In this document: one piece after another, positions 44,498 through 51,590 of the stretch
Layout of the letters: each line of letters begins with the position of its first letter
Numbering within the stretch: position 1 is the first letter of the stretch
Assembly (NCBI RefSeq): GCF_951230155.1
Contig: NZ_CATNVD010000013.1
Coordinates: forward strand, 62,001 to 126,000
Source: Parablautia sp. Marseille-Q6255
GTDB taxonomy: Bacteria > Bacillota > Clostridia > Lachnospirales > Lachnospiraceae
Reading direction: 5' to 3'
Length of the DNA: 64,000 nucleotides
Program-made: the position numbers and the translations under genes
The notes under the pieces: model-generated
The model's database searches: none
Told to the model about the DNA's origin: nothing
What the model saw: only the letters and a program-made list of their open reading frames with translations

Positions 44498-44859
44498 GTA
44501 TCTCTCTCACCTCCAGCCATTTTTATAAAAGCAGTTTTGAAGCCTTCCAATATTCTGTCCATATCTTCTTGCTTCACCTGTTTTGCCTGCCTGCTTCTCC
44601 ACGCGTTACGAATTCGCCTTTGATCTTTTGTAAAATGCTTTAATACCTCTTTATCGTCCTCGGCTCGGATCGCGACGATCCGGCCAAGAGCCGTGTCCGG
44701 TCCGAGTCCGACAAGCAGATCGCGAAATTCGCTCCACTTCATCCCTACAGGCAATTCTTTTGATAAACGAATCCCGTACTGCGATTGAAACGATGATACG
44801 ATCAGATCAAAGTCTTCGTTCAGGTCGTAGTACGGGTCGCTACTCTCCCTGTGTATCTT
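44494..44859 (-). CDS. Gp15-type tail assembly chaperone extension (probably reached by frameshift)
   Basis: 121 residues of open frame: YYDLNEDFDLIVSSFQSQYG, KWSEFRDLLVGLGPDT, IVAIRAEDD. This is the Gp15-like C-terminal partner seen between the tail tube and tape measure genes. No ATG or Shine-Dalgarno fits its beginning; the frame is entered from the upstream chaperone gene at AUG-GGG-G-AAG (44866-44857), one base forward. A fused product ALVMG-KIHRESSDPYYDL would result, analogous to lambda G/GT. Start coordinate is therefore the first codon after the shift. Confidence 0.7.
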   Translation of the reverse strand, partial: KIHRESSDPYYDLNEDFDLIVSSFQSQYGIRLSKELPVGMKWSEFRDLLVGLGPDTALGRIVAIRAEDDKEVLKHFTKDQRRIRNAWRSRQAKQVKQEDMDRILEGFKTAFIKMAGGERDT

Positions 44860-45145
44860 CCCCCATGACAAGTGCCATTGCTTCCTGCACAATAGCCATC
44901 AGAGACGACGCGGCAAGCTTCTTACCGTCTTTTTTCAGATTGCATATTGCCTTAATGTCTTTCGGCTTAAAGATCAGGTTCAGTGCTTCCATGACTGCCT
45001 GCAGATCTTCCTTGCTATTAAATACACCCATCAGGCGCAGCATTGTTTCTGCATCCGAATTCACTTCGACTTCAAGCGTTCCGATTTTCATAACCGGATT
45101 TTCATCGAAACTGAGTTTTTCTGTGATATCTACTACTTTTGCCAT
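44840..45145 (-). CDS. Tail assembly chaperone (G-type)
   Basis: 101 residues: MAKVVDITEKLSFDENPVMK, LEVEVNSDAETMLRLMGVF, helical remainder, ending VMGEDTQGE. Position and size match the short tail-assembly chaperone that coats the tape measure protein. AAGGAG precedes the ATG. The run of five G before its last eight codons is the likely slip site for the longer product. Confidence 0.8.
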   Translation of the reverse strand: MAKVVDITEKLSFDENPVMKIGTLEVEVNSDAETMLRLMGVFNSKEDLQAVMEALNLIFKPKDIKAICNLKKDGKKLAASSLMAIVQEAMALVMGEDTQGE

Positions 45146-45159
45146 AGCCTATCTCCTTT

Positions 45160-45606
45160 TCATCCCTTCGGTGTAACGGTTGGTTTTCCGTTGCTCATGA
45201 TCTCGAATTCCAATGGCGCTACTGCCGTAGAATCTCCTGCCCCTATATTTGTTACATTCACCACTGCTCCCGGGAACTCTACCTTTGTTCCATCCGGGAA
45301 TGTCCATTGAAATGATTTCTCGGACTTTCGACCGTTCTCGAACGCCAATCCGGCGATCAGGTCATTTCCTGCGTCTCCTACATTCCTTTTTGCTGTGACG
45401 GAAATCGTAACGCCCTTTCCGGTCAGTAAGCGACGAACCCATCCTTCTGTATCGAACGGTGTCCATTCTTCGATATTGTTATCGAAAGCTACGCTAAAAG
45501 TCTCGCAGTCCGCTATGTTTGCATACGATGCCGGACCTTCTGCTGACGCAGTGTCCACCTGAAACTGGTTCTCGTAGCATGGATATACTCCTGTCTTTCC
45601 TGCCAT
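45160..45606 (-). CDS. Major tail tube protein
   Basis: 148 residues, beta-rich: GVYPCYENQFQVDTASAEG, VAFDNNIEEWTPFDTEGWV, GVTISVTAKRNVGD, and a final domain FEIMSNGKPTVTPKG. Such sequences form the hexameric tube of siphovirus tails. Good Shine-Dalgarno (AAAGGAG). Directly upstream of the chaperone pair, as usual. Confidence 0.82.
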   Translation of the reverse strand: MAGKTGVYPCYENQFQVDTASAEGPASYANIADCETFSVAFDNNIEEWTPFDTEGWVRRLLTGKGVTISVTAKRNVGDAGNDLIAGLAFENGRKSEKSFQWTFPDGTKVEFPGAVVNVTNIGAGDSTAVAPLEFEIMSNGKPTVTPKG

Positions 45607-45609
45607 ATG

Positions 45610-46011
45610 TTATTCTCCTTTCGCATAAATAAAAGCCGCCTCTATGACCATTTCGTAGATTCCGGAATCATCCGTACCAACATCCTGTATCTCATAAAGC
45701 GGCTGGATAAATTTAATTGTCTCATTGTTAATCTTTGCTTCTCTCGCAGCCGTCAGAGCCTTAAATAAAGCTGTAGCGGCCTTTTCTGTATCTCTTGGAG
45801 ACTTGTTCCAATGCACCAGAAGGGTGACGTATTTCGTGCCGTAGGACTCCAGAGAGGCACCTCCAATAGCCGTCTTATAGGCACGCTGATGCTTGCTGTG
45901 ATACACTCCAATGGTTTTATCCGGTTTGGCATCCAGTTTCCCCATATAAACCTTTTTTGGCTCTGTAATATTCAGAGAAGCAATATAGTCTCTTATATCT
46001 GCCAGTGTCAT
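45610..46011 (-). CDS. Tail terminator/completion-type protein (phage 'minor capsid' family)
   Basis: 133 residues, alpha/beta: YIASLNITEPKKVYMGKLD, a conserved YVTLLVHWNKSPRDTEKAA core, YEIQDVGTDDSGIYEMVI. Its place just before the tail tube gene and its size fit the head-tail joining terminator. It overlaps the upstream gene by four bases. Confidence 0.7.
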   Translation of the reverse strand: MTLADIRDYIASLNITEPKKVYMGKLDAKPDKTIGVYHSKHQRAYKTAIGGASLESYGTKYVTLLVHWNKSPRDTEKAATALFKALTAAREAKINNETIKFIQPLYEIQDVGTDDSGIYEMVIEAAFIYAKGE

Positions 46012-46391
46012 ATACCTGTCAGCCTCCTGTAGATGTTCTTAAATGCTTTCGCTGCAAAATCAGCCTGCGATCCACCCGGCAGCCAGTCCTCATACCACCT
46101 TCCACGCGCATTTGGGTTTTCATCTTTCTGGAAGTGATATTCGGGGTGAAAATACAGGCGGCGCGCATAAGGCGTACTGGAAACAATAGATACTTTCCCT
46201 TTGCTACTGTCAGAATAATCTACAAAAGTGCTTTCATTTTGAAGATTTCCAGTATCCCGCGGAAATACCTGCGCCTGCACCACTTCGGTATGCAGCGCTT
46301 CCGCTGTCTGCTCCAAAGCTGTAACCTGCGCCTGTGTGAGCTGCTGAAGCTTCGGAAAATTCATCCTGATCTTAGACGTAACTTTTATCAT
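46008..46391 (-). CDS. Head-tail joining protein (minor capsid 2 / HK97 gp10-like)
   Basis: 127 residues: helical N-terminus (LTQAQVTALEQTAEALHTEV), then VFPRDTGNLQNESTFVD and STPYARRLYFHPEYHF, the conserved core of this connector family that binds between head and tail. Overlaps neighbours by ATGA on both sides. Confidence 0.78.
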   Translation of the reverse strand: MIKVTSKIRMNFPKLQQLTQAQVTALEQTAEALHTEVVQAQVFPRDTGNLQNESTFVDYSDSSKGKVSIVSSTPYARRLYFHPEYHFQKDENPNARGRWYEDWLPGGSQADFAAKAFKNIYRRLTGI

Positions 46392-46726
46392 ATCAGTAGT
46401 ACCTCCGTGTAATTCACAGTCCCATCTGGGTTCCTTGCTTTTCGTCCTTGCAGAATCCGGCGCTTTACTCCGAAAATTTCGGCTTCCCCGCCTGATATGA
46501 TGGGTAAATCAGGGCATATATCACACGGGAACAGCGCAGATCCGGTAATCTCTATCAGCTTCTTTTGTGCCGTGAGTACCGTCCGCGCCTTATCCTGATA
46601 GTTGCAGCATCCGGCATACGTTATCGGCGGTAACGGCTCGCCATACTCATTCAATCCCTCACGCGAAATCGAAAGACGAATCTCCGTCCTACAAAGTTTT
46701 TTCGGTACCAGACATGGATATTTCAC
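46388..46726 (-). CDS. Minor capsid 1-type head completion protein
   Basis: 112 residues starting at a GTG (MKYPCLVPKKLCRTEIRLSI) that has GAGGTG about seven bases upstream and lies five bases after the preceding stop; the longer frame upstream overlaps that gene. Features: YGEPLPPITYAGCCNYQDK, ITGSALFPCDICPDLP. Member of a connector block of four small genes. Confidence 0.72.
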   Translation of the reverse strand: MKYPCLVPKKLCRTEIRLSISREGLNEYGEPLPPITYAGCCNYQDKARTVLTAQKKLIEITGSALFPCDICPDLPIISGGEAEIFGVKRRILQGRKARNPDGTVNYTEVLLI

Positions 46727-46731
46727 AGTTA

Positions 46732-47118
46732 TCACCTCGCTAACCGGCAACACAGCCCCGTCTGACACAGCAGCGCATACACATCACGCCGCATGGCAAC
46801 TCCCTGTTCCGTATACACATTCCAAGAGCTGCCAAATTGAGCTGATACGCCGTTGATACTGTAGCCTTGCAGGATCGTGCTGATCTCGTCTGCATTTTCG
46901 TATTCAAAATCTGCCTGCTGGCAGACCACCTCCCGGATTAGATCCTGCTGAAATGGTGTAAGATCAGAAATTCCCCGGCCCACAATCCGGTTGAAAGTCA
47001 GGGAATCAATGTGGCGGGATGCCTGCCGGAGAGCACTGGGAAGCTTATTCTCCGGGATCAGGCTCCCGCCGTACTCACGCAAATAAAAATCAGGTGCAGC
47101 GTATGGCTCATATGCCAT
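46732..47118 (-). CDS. Head-tail connector protein (gp6-like)
   Basis: 128 residues: MAYEPYAAPDFYLREYGGSL, ALRQASRHIDSLTFNRIVG, LTPFQQDLIREVVCQQADF. The helical hairpin composition is typical of gp6/gp15-type adaptor proteins. The start is the ATG after GCAGGTG; it sits two bases past the previous stop. Confidence 0.78.
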   Translation of the reverse strand: MAYEPYAAPDFYLREYGGSLIPENKLPSALRQASRHIDSLTFNRIVGRGISDLTPFQQDLIREVVCQQADFEYENADEISTILQGYSINGVSAQFGSSWNVYTEQGVAMRRDVYALLCQTGLCCRLAR

Positions 47119-47119
47119 A

Positions 47120-47380
47120 TCACTCACCTGCTTTCTTGGGCGGTGCCTTTTTACTGGGTTCTTTGGACGCTTTGGGTTCTTCCGATTCTTCGGACTTTTC
47201 CATATTTGTAGGTTCATCCTCATTTTCAGGCACCTTCACGCCCGCCGCCTCTTCTACAGTATAACCATGTTTCCTAAACCAATCTAACAGATACGGATCA
47301 TCCGTTTCCCCTACTCCGCCGCAAAATGGCACGGATGCCGATACTCCGGTATAATCTTTGTTAGGGCTATACACCTTCAT
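47120..47380 (-). CDS. Small acidic/lysine-rich head protein
   Basis: 86 residues. The N-terminus (MKVYSPNKDYTGVSASVPFC and DPYLLDWFRKHGYTVEE) is folded-looking; the tail is a Glu/Lys/Pro-rich low-complexity stretch (EESEEPKASKEPSKKAPPKK). Similar small proteins follow capsid genes in many Firmicute phages; function unknown. Confidence 0.72.
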   Translation of the reverse strand: MKVYSPNKDYTGVSASVPFCGGVGETDDPYLLDWFRKHGYTVEEAAGVKVPENEDEPTNMEKSEESEEPKASKEPSKKAPPKKAGE

Positions 47381-47395
47381 ACTTTATACCTCCTA

Positions 47396-48352
47396 CTATT
47401 TCACTTTAATGTTACGGAATACGCCTGCCGCCTTGGATGCTTTCAGCGCAATGGCTGCATTCATTTCCACTTCACCTTTCTTTACGGCTCCGGCGGTAGA
47501 AAAATCAGGAAGCCAGGTCTGGACAGGGGCCACGCCTGAGAAGGAAACAGCATGAAGACCATCCATAGCCAGACGGGCTACATAGAGGGAGGTTGTTCCT
47601 GCATCATTATCAATGCCAACTACCTCATCATTGGTTCCGGGCTTTGTCTTCATGTCCACAAACGGGATACCGCCGTAACTCTCTACCTGATTTCCCCAGT
47701 TATCCTTTGTTACCTGATACATGCTGGCGCGTCTCGCGCAGGCACGCAGCTTAGAGATCAGTTTATTATTTCCCATAATGCAGGACGGGGTACCATCCAA
47801 ACCACCGAGGAACTCGTCCAGCATATCCAGAAAATACTGGTAATTCTGTGTAATCAGTTCTGAGGTAGACAGATCAATATTTCCGGTTTTGTTGTACTCT
47901 GTGCTGCTTCCGGTCAGCGCCTTATCCAGACCATCAAAAGCCTTAGAATCTTTTCCCACATCACCGTTGATGAACGTATCATTAAACAGTGCCTGGGCTG
48001 CCTTGATCTTCTGGGCTTGCTGCAATTCTACCTCGCTTACAATACCGCCCATACTTGCAATCACACGGTCAATCTCATAAGAACCACCAAACACCTTAAT
48101 TTCAACCGTGTGGCGTTCTTTGGTTACCTCAGACGGGGTGTATTCCTTGTTGATCTCACGGAACTGTGCCGTCGGCTGTGTCTTAAGACGGGTATAGCTG
48201 TAACTTGGCGTTGCTCCTCCGCCGGTCAGTGATACCGCATCATCGAATGGGATGTGCTCCAAAATCCAGTTAGATTTCTGGAACTCATCAATCACGCCCA
48301 TCTGCAGGTCATCCTGCACATTCTTTTTTGCTTCTTCAAGTGTAATCGCCAT
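47396..48352 (-). CDS. Major capsid protein (HK97-like)
   Basis: 318 residues: AITLEEAKKNVQDDLQMGVI, PTAQFREINKEYTPSEVT, GGSYEIDRVIASMGGIVSEV, CIMGNNKLISKL, YGGIPFVDM, GEVEMNAAIALKASKAAGVF. Order and size after a GP20 scaffold identify it as the shell protein with the HK97 fold. Confidence 0.9.
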   Translation of the reverse strand: MAITLEEAKKNVQDDLQMGVIDEFQKSNWILEHIPFDDAVSLTGGGATPSYSYTRLKTQPTAQFREINKEYTPSEVTKERHTVEIKVFGGSYEIDRVIASMGGIVSEVELQQAQKIKAAQALFNDTFINGDVGKDSKAFDGLDKALTGSSTEYNKTGNIDLSTSELITQNYQYFLDMLDEFLGGLDGTPSCIMGNNKLISKLRACARRASMYQVTKDNWGNQVESYGGIPFVDMKTKPGTNDEVVGIDNDAGTTSLYVARLAMDGLHAVSFSGVAPVQTWLPDFSTAGAVKKGEVEMNAAIALKASKAAGVFRNIKVK

Positions 48353-48357
48353 TGTTT

Positions 48358-48960
48358 TTACTCTCCTTTCTCATCTGCTCCCATGCCTAATTTGGCTGCG
48401 ATTGCTTCCTTCATTGTCATGCGGCCGCCTTCTCCGCCATTGCCTCCATCCGTGTCCTTGGCTCCGATGGGGAAGAAACCTTTCTTTGCAGCAGGCTTCT
48501 GCTCCGCCTTAAACAGGAATGGCTTACTTTCTTTCAGTGCCTTTACCTGCTCATCCAGACCAGTTACTTTTCCGTCCTCCCCAAGGATAAGCTTGTTTCT
48601 GTCAACCAGACCAGCTACCAGATCGCTATCCTGCGCGGATGTAGAAATAGCCAGCTTGATGGCATTGGTCAGCTTAAGATCCGTAATCTCTTTCTGATGT
48701 TCCAGATCCTTCTGCTTGATCTGATTTTGAAAGTCTGTGATCTGCTGGGTAAGCGCTGCATTGTCCCCGGCGGTCGTTTTTAAGGTCTCCAGCTGGGTCT
48801 TGTAGTCATTGACAGATGTTTCCAGCTGTTTACGCTGCCGCTCTGTCTGGTCGTATGTGTCTTTTGCTACATACCCCTCCAGCTCCTTTTTGGATTCCTC
48901 TGCGGCCTTCTTGGCAAGAGATTTCTCGATGCCAAGGGCTTCAAACTGTTCCTGCGTCAT
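48358..48960 (-). CDS. GP20-type scaffolding protein
   Basis: 200 residues, mostly coiled coil (ERQRKQLETSVNDYKTQLET, QQITDFQNQIKQKDLEHQKE), then KLAISTSAQDSDLVAGLVDR and a Gly-rich end. Matches the phage minor structural GP20/scaffold family that guides capsid assembly. Lies directly before the capsid gene. Confidence 0.87.
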   Translation of the reverse strand: MTQEQFEALGIEKSLAKKAAEESKKELEGYVAKDTYDQTERQRKQLETSVNDYKTQLETLKTTAGDNAALTQQITDFQNQIKQKDLEHQKEITDLKLTNAIKLAISTSAQDSDLVAGLVDRNKLILGEDGKVTGLDEQVKALKESKPFLFKAEQKPAAKKGFFPIGAKDTDGGNGGEGGRMTMKEAIAAKLGMGADEKGE

Positions 48961-49010
48961 TATGACACCTTCCTTTCTTCCGGTTCTTTAACGCCTGCCG
49001 AAAAAAGGCG

Positions 49011-49041
49011 AAAAAATAACACCCAGGCACCGCCTGCGTGT
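49011..49041 (-). terminator. Terminator upstream of the head operon
   Basis: Minus strand ACACGCAGGC, loop GGT, GCCTGGGTGT (one mismatch), followed by TATTTTTT. It would end or attenuate transcription between the crAss001_48-like gene and the scaffold gene. Confidence 0.7.
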
Positions 49042-49091
49042 CTATGACTAATTCTATGACTTGCTATGACTAATTCTATAACTTGCTATGA
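49042..49091. repeat. 22-bp direct repeat, about 2.3 copies
   Basis: CTATGACTAATTCTATGACTTG at 49042-49063, again at 49064-49085 with one change, then a partial copy. It lies between a stop codon and a terminator. Confidence 0.85.
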
Positions 49092-49358
49092 CTACAGCTC
49101 TATGCCTTCCATTACTGCCCGCGCTTCCAGCACCGCAATATAATCCGTCATAGCCTTTACCTGCATATTGTAGGTGCTTCTTGGGCAGGTCGGCTCAAAG
49201 TCCAGCATACCCTGATCCCATTTATCCAGCATGGCTTTCAGCTTGTGGTATCGAATCGCAACCTGACAATACTCAGCCTTAAAGCGTTCCTTATAATCCG
49301 GGCTGCTCATCATCTCAGCTGTATCATCTAACCTCATTTCTCTCTTACACTCACTCAT
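49092..49358 (-). CDS. crAss001_48-related phage protein
   Basis: 88 residues, helical: YHKLKAMLDKWDQGMLDFEP, CPRSTYNMQVKAMTDYIAVL, EARAVMEGIEL. I recognise this short conserved family, common in gut phages. Function unknown. Overlaps the preceding small gene by ATGA. Confidence 0.78.
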   Translation of the reverse strand: MSECKREMRLDDTAEMMSSPDYKERFKAEYCQVAIRYHKLKAMLDKWDQGMLDFEPTCPRSTYNMQVKAMTDYIAVLEARAVMEGIEL

Positions 49359-49507
49359 CTCCTAATCTCCTTTCCGTATTTCACGCACCGCCTCACATAG
49401 CCGCCATAAGGGCCATGGCGGCGGCACCAATGTTTCCTATACTGATGTTCGCATCCAGGCTTTGCCCGACAGAAGAACCGTTTCAGCCATCTTAACAATC
49501 TACTCAT
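49355..49507 (-). CDS. Very small Cys/Arg-rich phage protein
   Basis: 50 residues (MSRLLRWLKRFFCRAKPGCE ... HWCRRHGPYGGYVRRCVKYG), strongly basic, with C-x5-C and H-x-C-x2-H spacing that could hold zinc. GAAGGAG precedes the ATG, and a 16-bp palindrome lies just before that. Confidence 0.6.
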   Translation of the reverse strand: MSRLLRWLKRFFCRAKPGCEHQYRKHWCRRHGPYGGYVRRCVKYGKEIRR

Positions 49508-49522
49508 TATGCGCTCCTTCCT

Positions 49523-49538
49523 GTTGCGACGTCGCAAC
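49523..49538. promoter_or_regulatory. Perfect 16-bp palindrome GTTGCGACGTCGCAAC
   Basis: An exact inverted repeat directly upstream of the Shine-Dalgarno of the 50-residue gene and after a terminator. It could be an operator or an RNA hairpin controlling translation. Confidence 0.6.
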
Positions 49539-49553
49539 GCTAAAAATGGATAC

Positions 49554-49587
49554 AAAAAACCACCGGCCATTACTGACTGGTGGTTTT
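49554..49587 (-). terminator. Terminator after the MuF-ART cassette
   Basis: Minus strand AAAACCACC...GGTGGTTTTTT, nine pairs around a ~14-base loop; the first arm overlaps the stop codon of the 41-residue gene. Confidence 0.8.
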
Positions 49588-49711
49588 AAATGCGTCCTTC
49601 TTTTTTCAGTTTTTCGATTTCCTCCGGTGTAAGTTTCCGAGGGTTGGTCGGCATTGTTACTCTATCCCGAAATGCCTTATAAGCCTCTTTTTCTTCCTTT
49701 GTCATCTTCAT
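49586..49711 (-). CDS. 41-residue protein following the MuF-ART gene (candidate immunity/accessory peptide)
   Basis: MKMTKEEKEAYKAFRDRVTM, then PTNPRKLTPEEIEKLKKEGR. Its ATG overlaps the upstream TGA (ATGA) with GCAGGTG before it, so it is co-translated with the ADP-ribosyltransferase gene, and a terminator follows immediately. Charged and helical. Position would suit an immunity peptide, but sequence gives no proof. Confidence 0.65.
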   Translation of the reverse strand: MKMTKEEKEAYKAFRDRVTMPTNPRKLTPEEIEKLKKEGRI

Positions 49712-51372
49712 ATAATCACCTGCAATTCAATTACATTTTCTTTCTTTGATATTACTCTAAAAATAGTTCCTTTGTCAAGTAGCAGTTCTCTTTGTTTGGG
49801 ATACTTACTAATAGCCTCAATATATGCTCCCCTACTCCCTTTAGGAATATAAATAACCACCTTATATGGCTTTTCAAGAGCTGCTCTTTTTGACACAGAA
49901 GTACTGATAAACTGTTCTTCTATGATTAAATCATTTACTTCAAACCCAGAATATAAATCCACATCCAAATTTCTGTACGCAATAACATCACGTTTAATTC
50001 TGCTTTTATTCAGTGCACTGCTTATAATATCTGCATAGGTTCTCAACTTTTTATCTTCCGGCAGATCTCCCCGTAGCATGGCGTTTAACCTTTCAAAGAA
50101 ACGATTCGGCTTTTTGTCCCCAGAATTATATGTGTATTTCTGTATTGCGTTCTTTTCATCTTCTGAAAGAGTTTCTATCCATTCTTTTGAATCTTCTCTC
50201 AGAACATCAACTACTTTTTCCTTCGGTAAGGCTCTGAAATTTGCCAATGGACGTTTTGACTGAGCGTATTCAGGGTTATTCATACCGCCCGTCTTAAAAC
50301 GTGCCCTCTTCCATTCCCTTGCTTTTATTCCATAGTGCTTTTGATTCTCCTCATCCAGCGAATACTCAGACAGCCGCCTATACTTCTCTTCCTGTCGCTT
50401 AGCATACTGCTGTTTCTGTTCTGCTTCGTATTCCTGTCCGATGGCCTCCAATTCTTCTCTTGTCCATGTATCATCAGCTGTTGAAATTCCAGGAAAATAG
50501 GTTGTATGGCTGTCCTTACAGCGTGGATGGTAGAGACCGCAGCTGATTGCGTAACTCATCAAGGGATATTTCTTCCCTGTCTCTGGATCTACTCCATCCT
50601 CAGAGCCACCGCTCCACACATCATCGATCAGAACCTTCCCACAGAACGGGAGACACTTGGGACAGGGATTCCCACGCTTGTTGATAATTACCGTGGCTAT
50701 TCCCCATTCCTGCCGCTTCTCTCCTTCGCCTTGCAGGTATGCCCTCTTTGATGCCGTTCGGATTGCCATATCAGCATAATCAGCCAATGTATGACGGGCT
50801 CCATTGACATACTGTACACAGTTAAGGCCACGGGATAACATATCCTTCGTAGCCATATCCACAGCCTTCTCATAGGTTCCTGCGCCTGTATTGGCGTATA
50901 CCTGAGCGTTATAGATCGCCTGCCTGTAATCATCCTCTGCCTTGCGCAGGATCGCAGTTTCGGCCTTCTCCATATCATGAGTAGTGGCCTCGATCAGAGC
51001 TTCCAGTTTACGGTCATTCAGGCGGAAGAACTCTCCTGCCATGCCCTTACTGATCTTCTTGGTCGGAAACCCCTTTTTAATTGCCCCCAGTATTTTTATT
51101 TCCTGCTGCATATTCCCTGTTTCTCTGGCCTGTCGGATCAGAAGGTCAATCTCCCCGTTTATCTTCTGGAACTGCTTCTTGTACTTCTTCTGGTTGTCTC
51201 GTTTATACTTTTCTAAGGCCTTAAGCTGCTCGGCCTGCCACATAGACCATTCATAGCCCTCTGCTATTTCCTCGGCCCTGTGGCGGTCCATGTTACGGAT
51301 CATAGAGGCAATCAGTTCATTCTCAATAGCCTTAAAAGCAGCTGTGATATCATATTCTGTCAGAGGAATCAC
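49708..51372 (-). CDS. MuF-like minor capsid protein fused to an ADP-ribosyltransferase domain
   Basis: 554 residues. The first ~330 resemble the minor capsid 2/MuF head protein (YANTGAGTYEKAVDMATKDM, HTLADYADMAIRTASKRAYL, GNPCPKCLPFCGK, SCGLYHPRCKDSHTTYF). Residues ~330-440 are a charged linker. The C-terminal ~110 are an ADP-ribosyltransferase exoenzyme domain: DVIAYRNLD (Arg), EEQFISTSVSKRAAL (Ser-Thr-Ser) and KQRELLLDKGTIF with a Q-x-E catalytic pair. Known MuF proteins are polymorphic toxins of temperate phages that are delivered with DNA. Overlaps upstream and downstream genes by ATGA. Confidence 0.88.
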   Translation of the reverse strand: MIPLTEYDITAAFKAIENELIASMIRNMDRHRAEEIAEGYEWSMWQAEQLKALEKYKRDNQKKYKKQFQKINGEIDLLIRQARETGNMQQEIKILGAIKKGFPTKKISKGMAGEFFRLNDRKLEALIEATTHDMEKAETAILRKAEDDYRQAIYNAQVYANTGAGTYEKAVDMATKDMLSRGLNCVQYVNGARHTLADYADMAIRTASKRAYLQGEGEKRQEWGIATVIINKRGNPCPKCLPFCGKVLIDDVWSGGSEDGVDPETGKKYPLMSYAISCGLYHPRCKDSHTTYFPGISTADDTWTREELEAIGQEYEAEQKQQYAKRQEEKYRRLSEYSLDEENQKHYGIKAREWKRARFKTGGMNNPEYAQSKRPLANFRALPKEKVVDVLREDSKEWIETLSEDEKNAIQKYTYNSGDKKPNRFFERLNAMLRGDLPEDKKLRTYADIISSALNKSRIKRDVIAYRNLDVDLYSGFEVNDLIIEEQFISTSVSKRAALEKPYKVVIYIPKGSRGAYIEAISKYPKQRELLLDKGTIFRVISKKENVIELQVII

Positions 51373-51590
51373 CTCCCATTTGCATATACCTTATACCCTG
51401 CCGCCTTGAATTGGCGAATCAGCTTTTTCAGCTGGGTAATGCTCTTGCAATGATCCAGACGCATTTCTGCCTGTCCGTCCTTTTCAATAGCATACACCCC
51501 AAAAGGAACCTGCTCACTTCCCAGCGCCAGAAGGCTCTTGTACCTTTCCTGATTCACCGCCCAGACCTTTTTTCCTATTGTCACCACCAT
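51369..51590 (-). CDS. Small phage protein overlapping the portal gene
   Basis: 73 residues: VVTIGKKVWAVNQERYKSLL, FGVYAIEKDGQAEMRLDH, QLKKLIRQFKAAGYKVYANG. No recognised domain. It starts 77 bases inside the portal gene end in another frame, with GGAGG upstream, and ends in an ATGA overlap with the MuF gene. Confidence 0.68.
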   Translation of the reverse strand: MVVTIGKKVWAVNQERYKSLLALGSEQVPFGVYAIEKDGQAEMRLDHCKSITQLKKLIRQFKAAGYKVYANGR

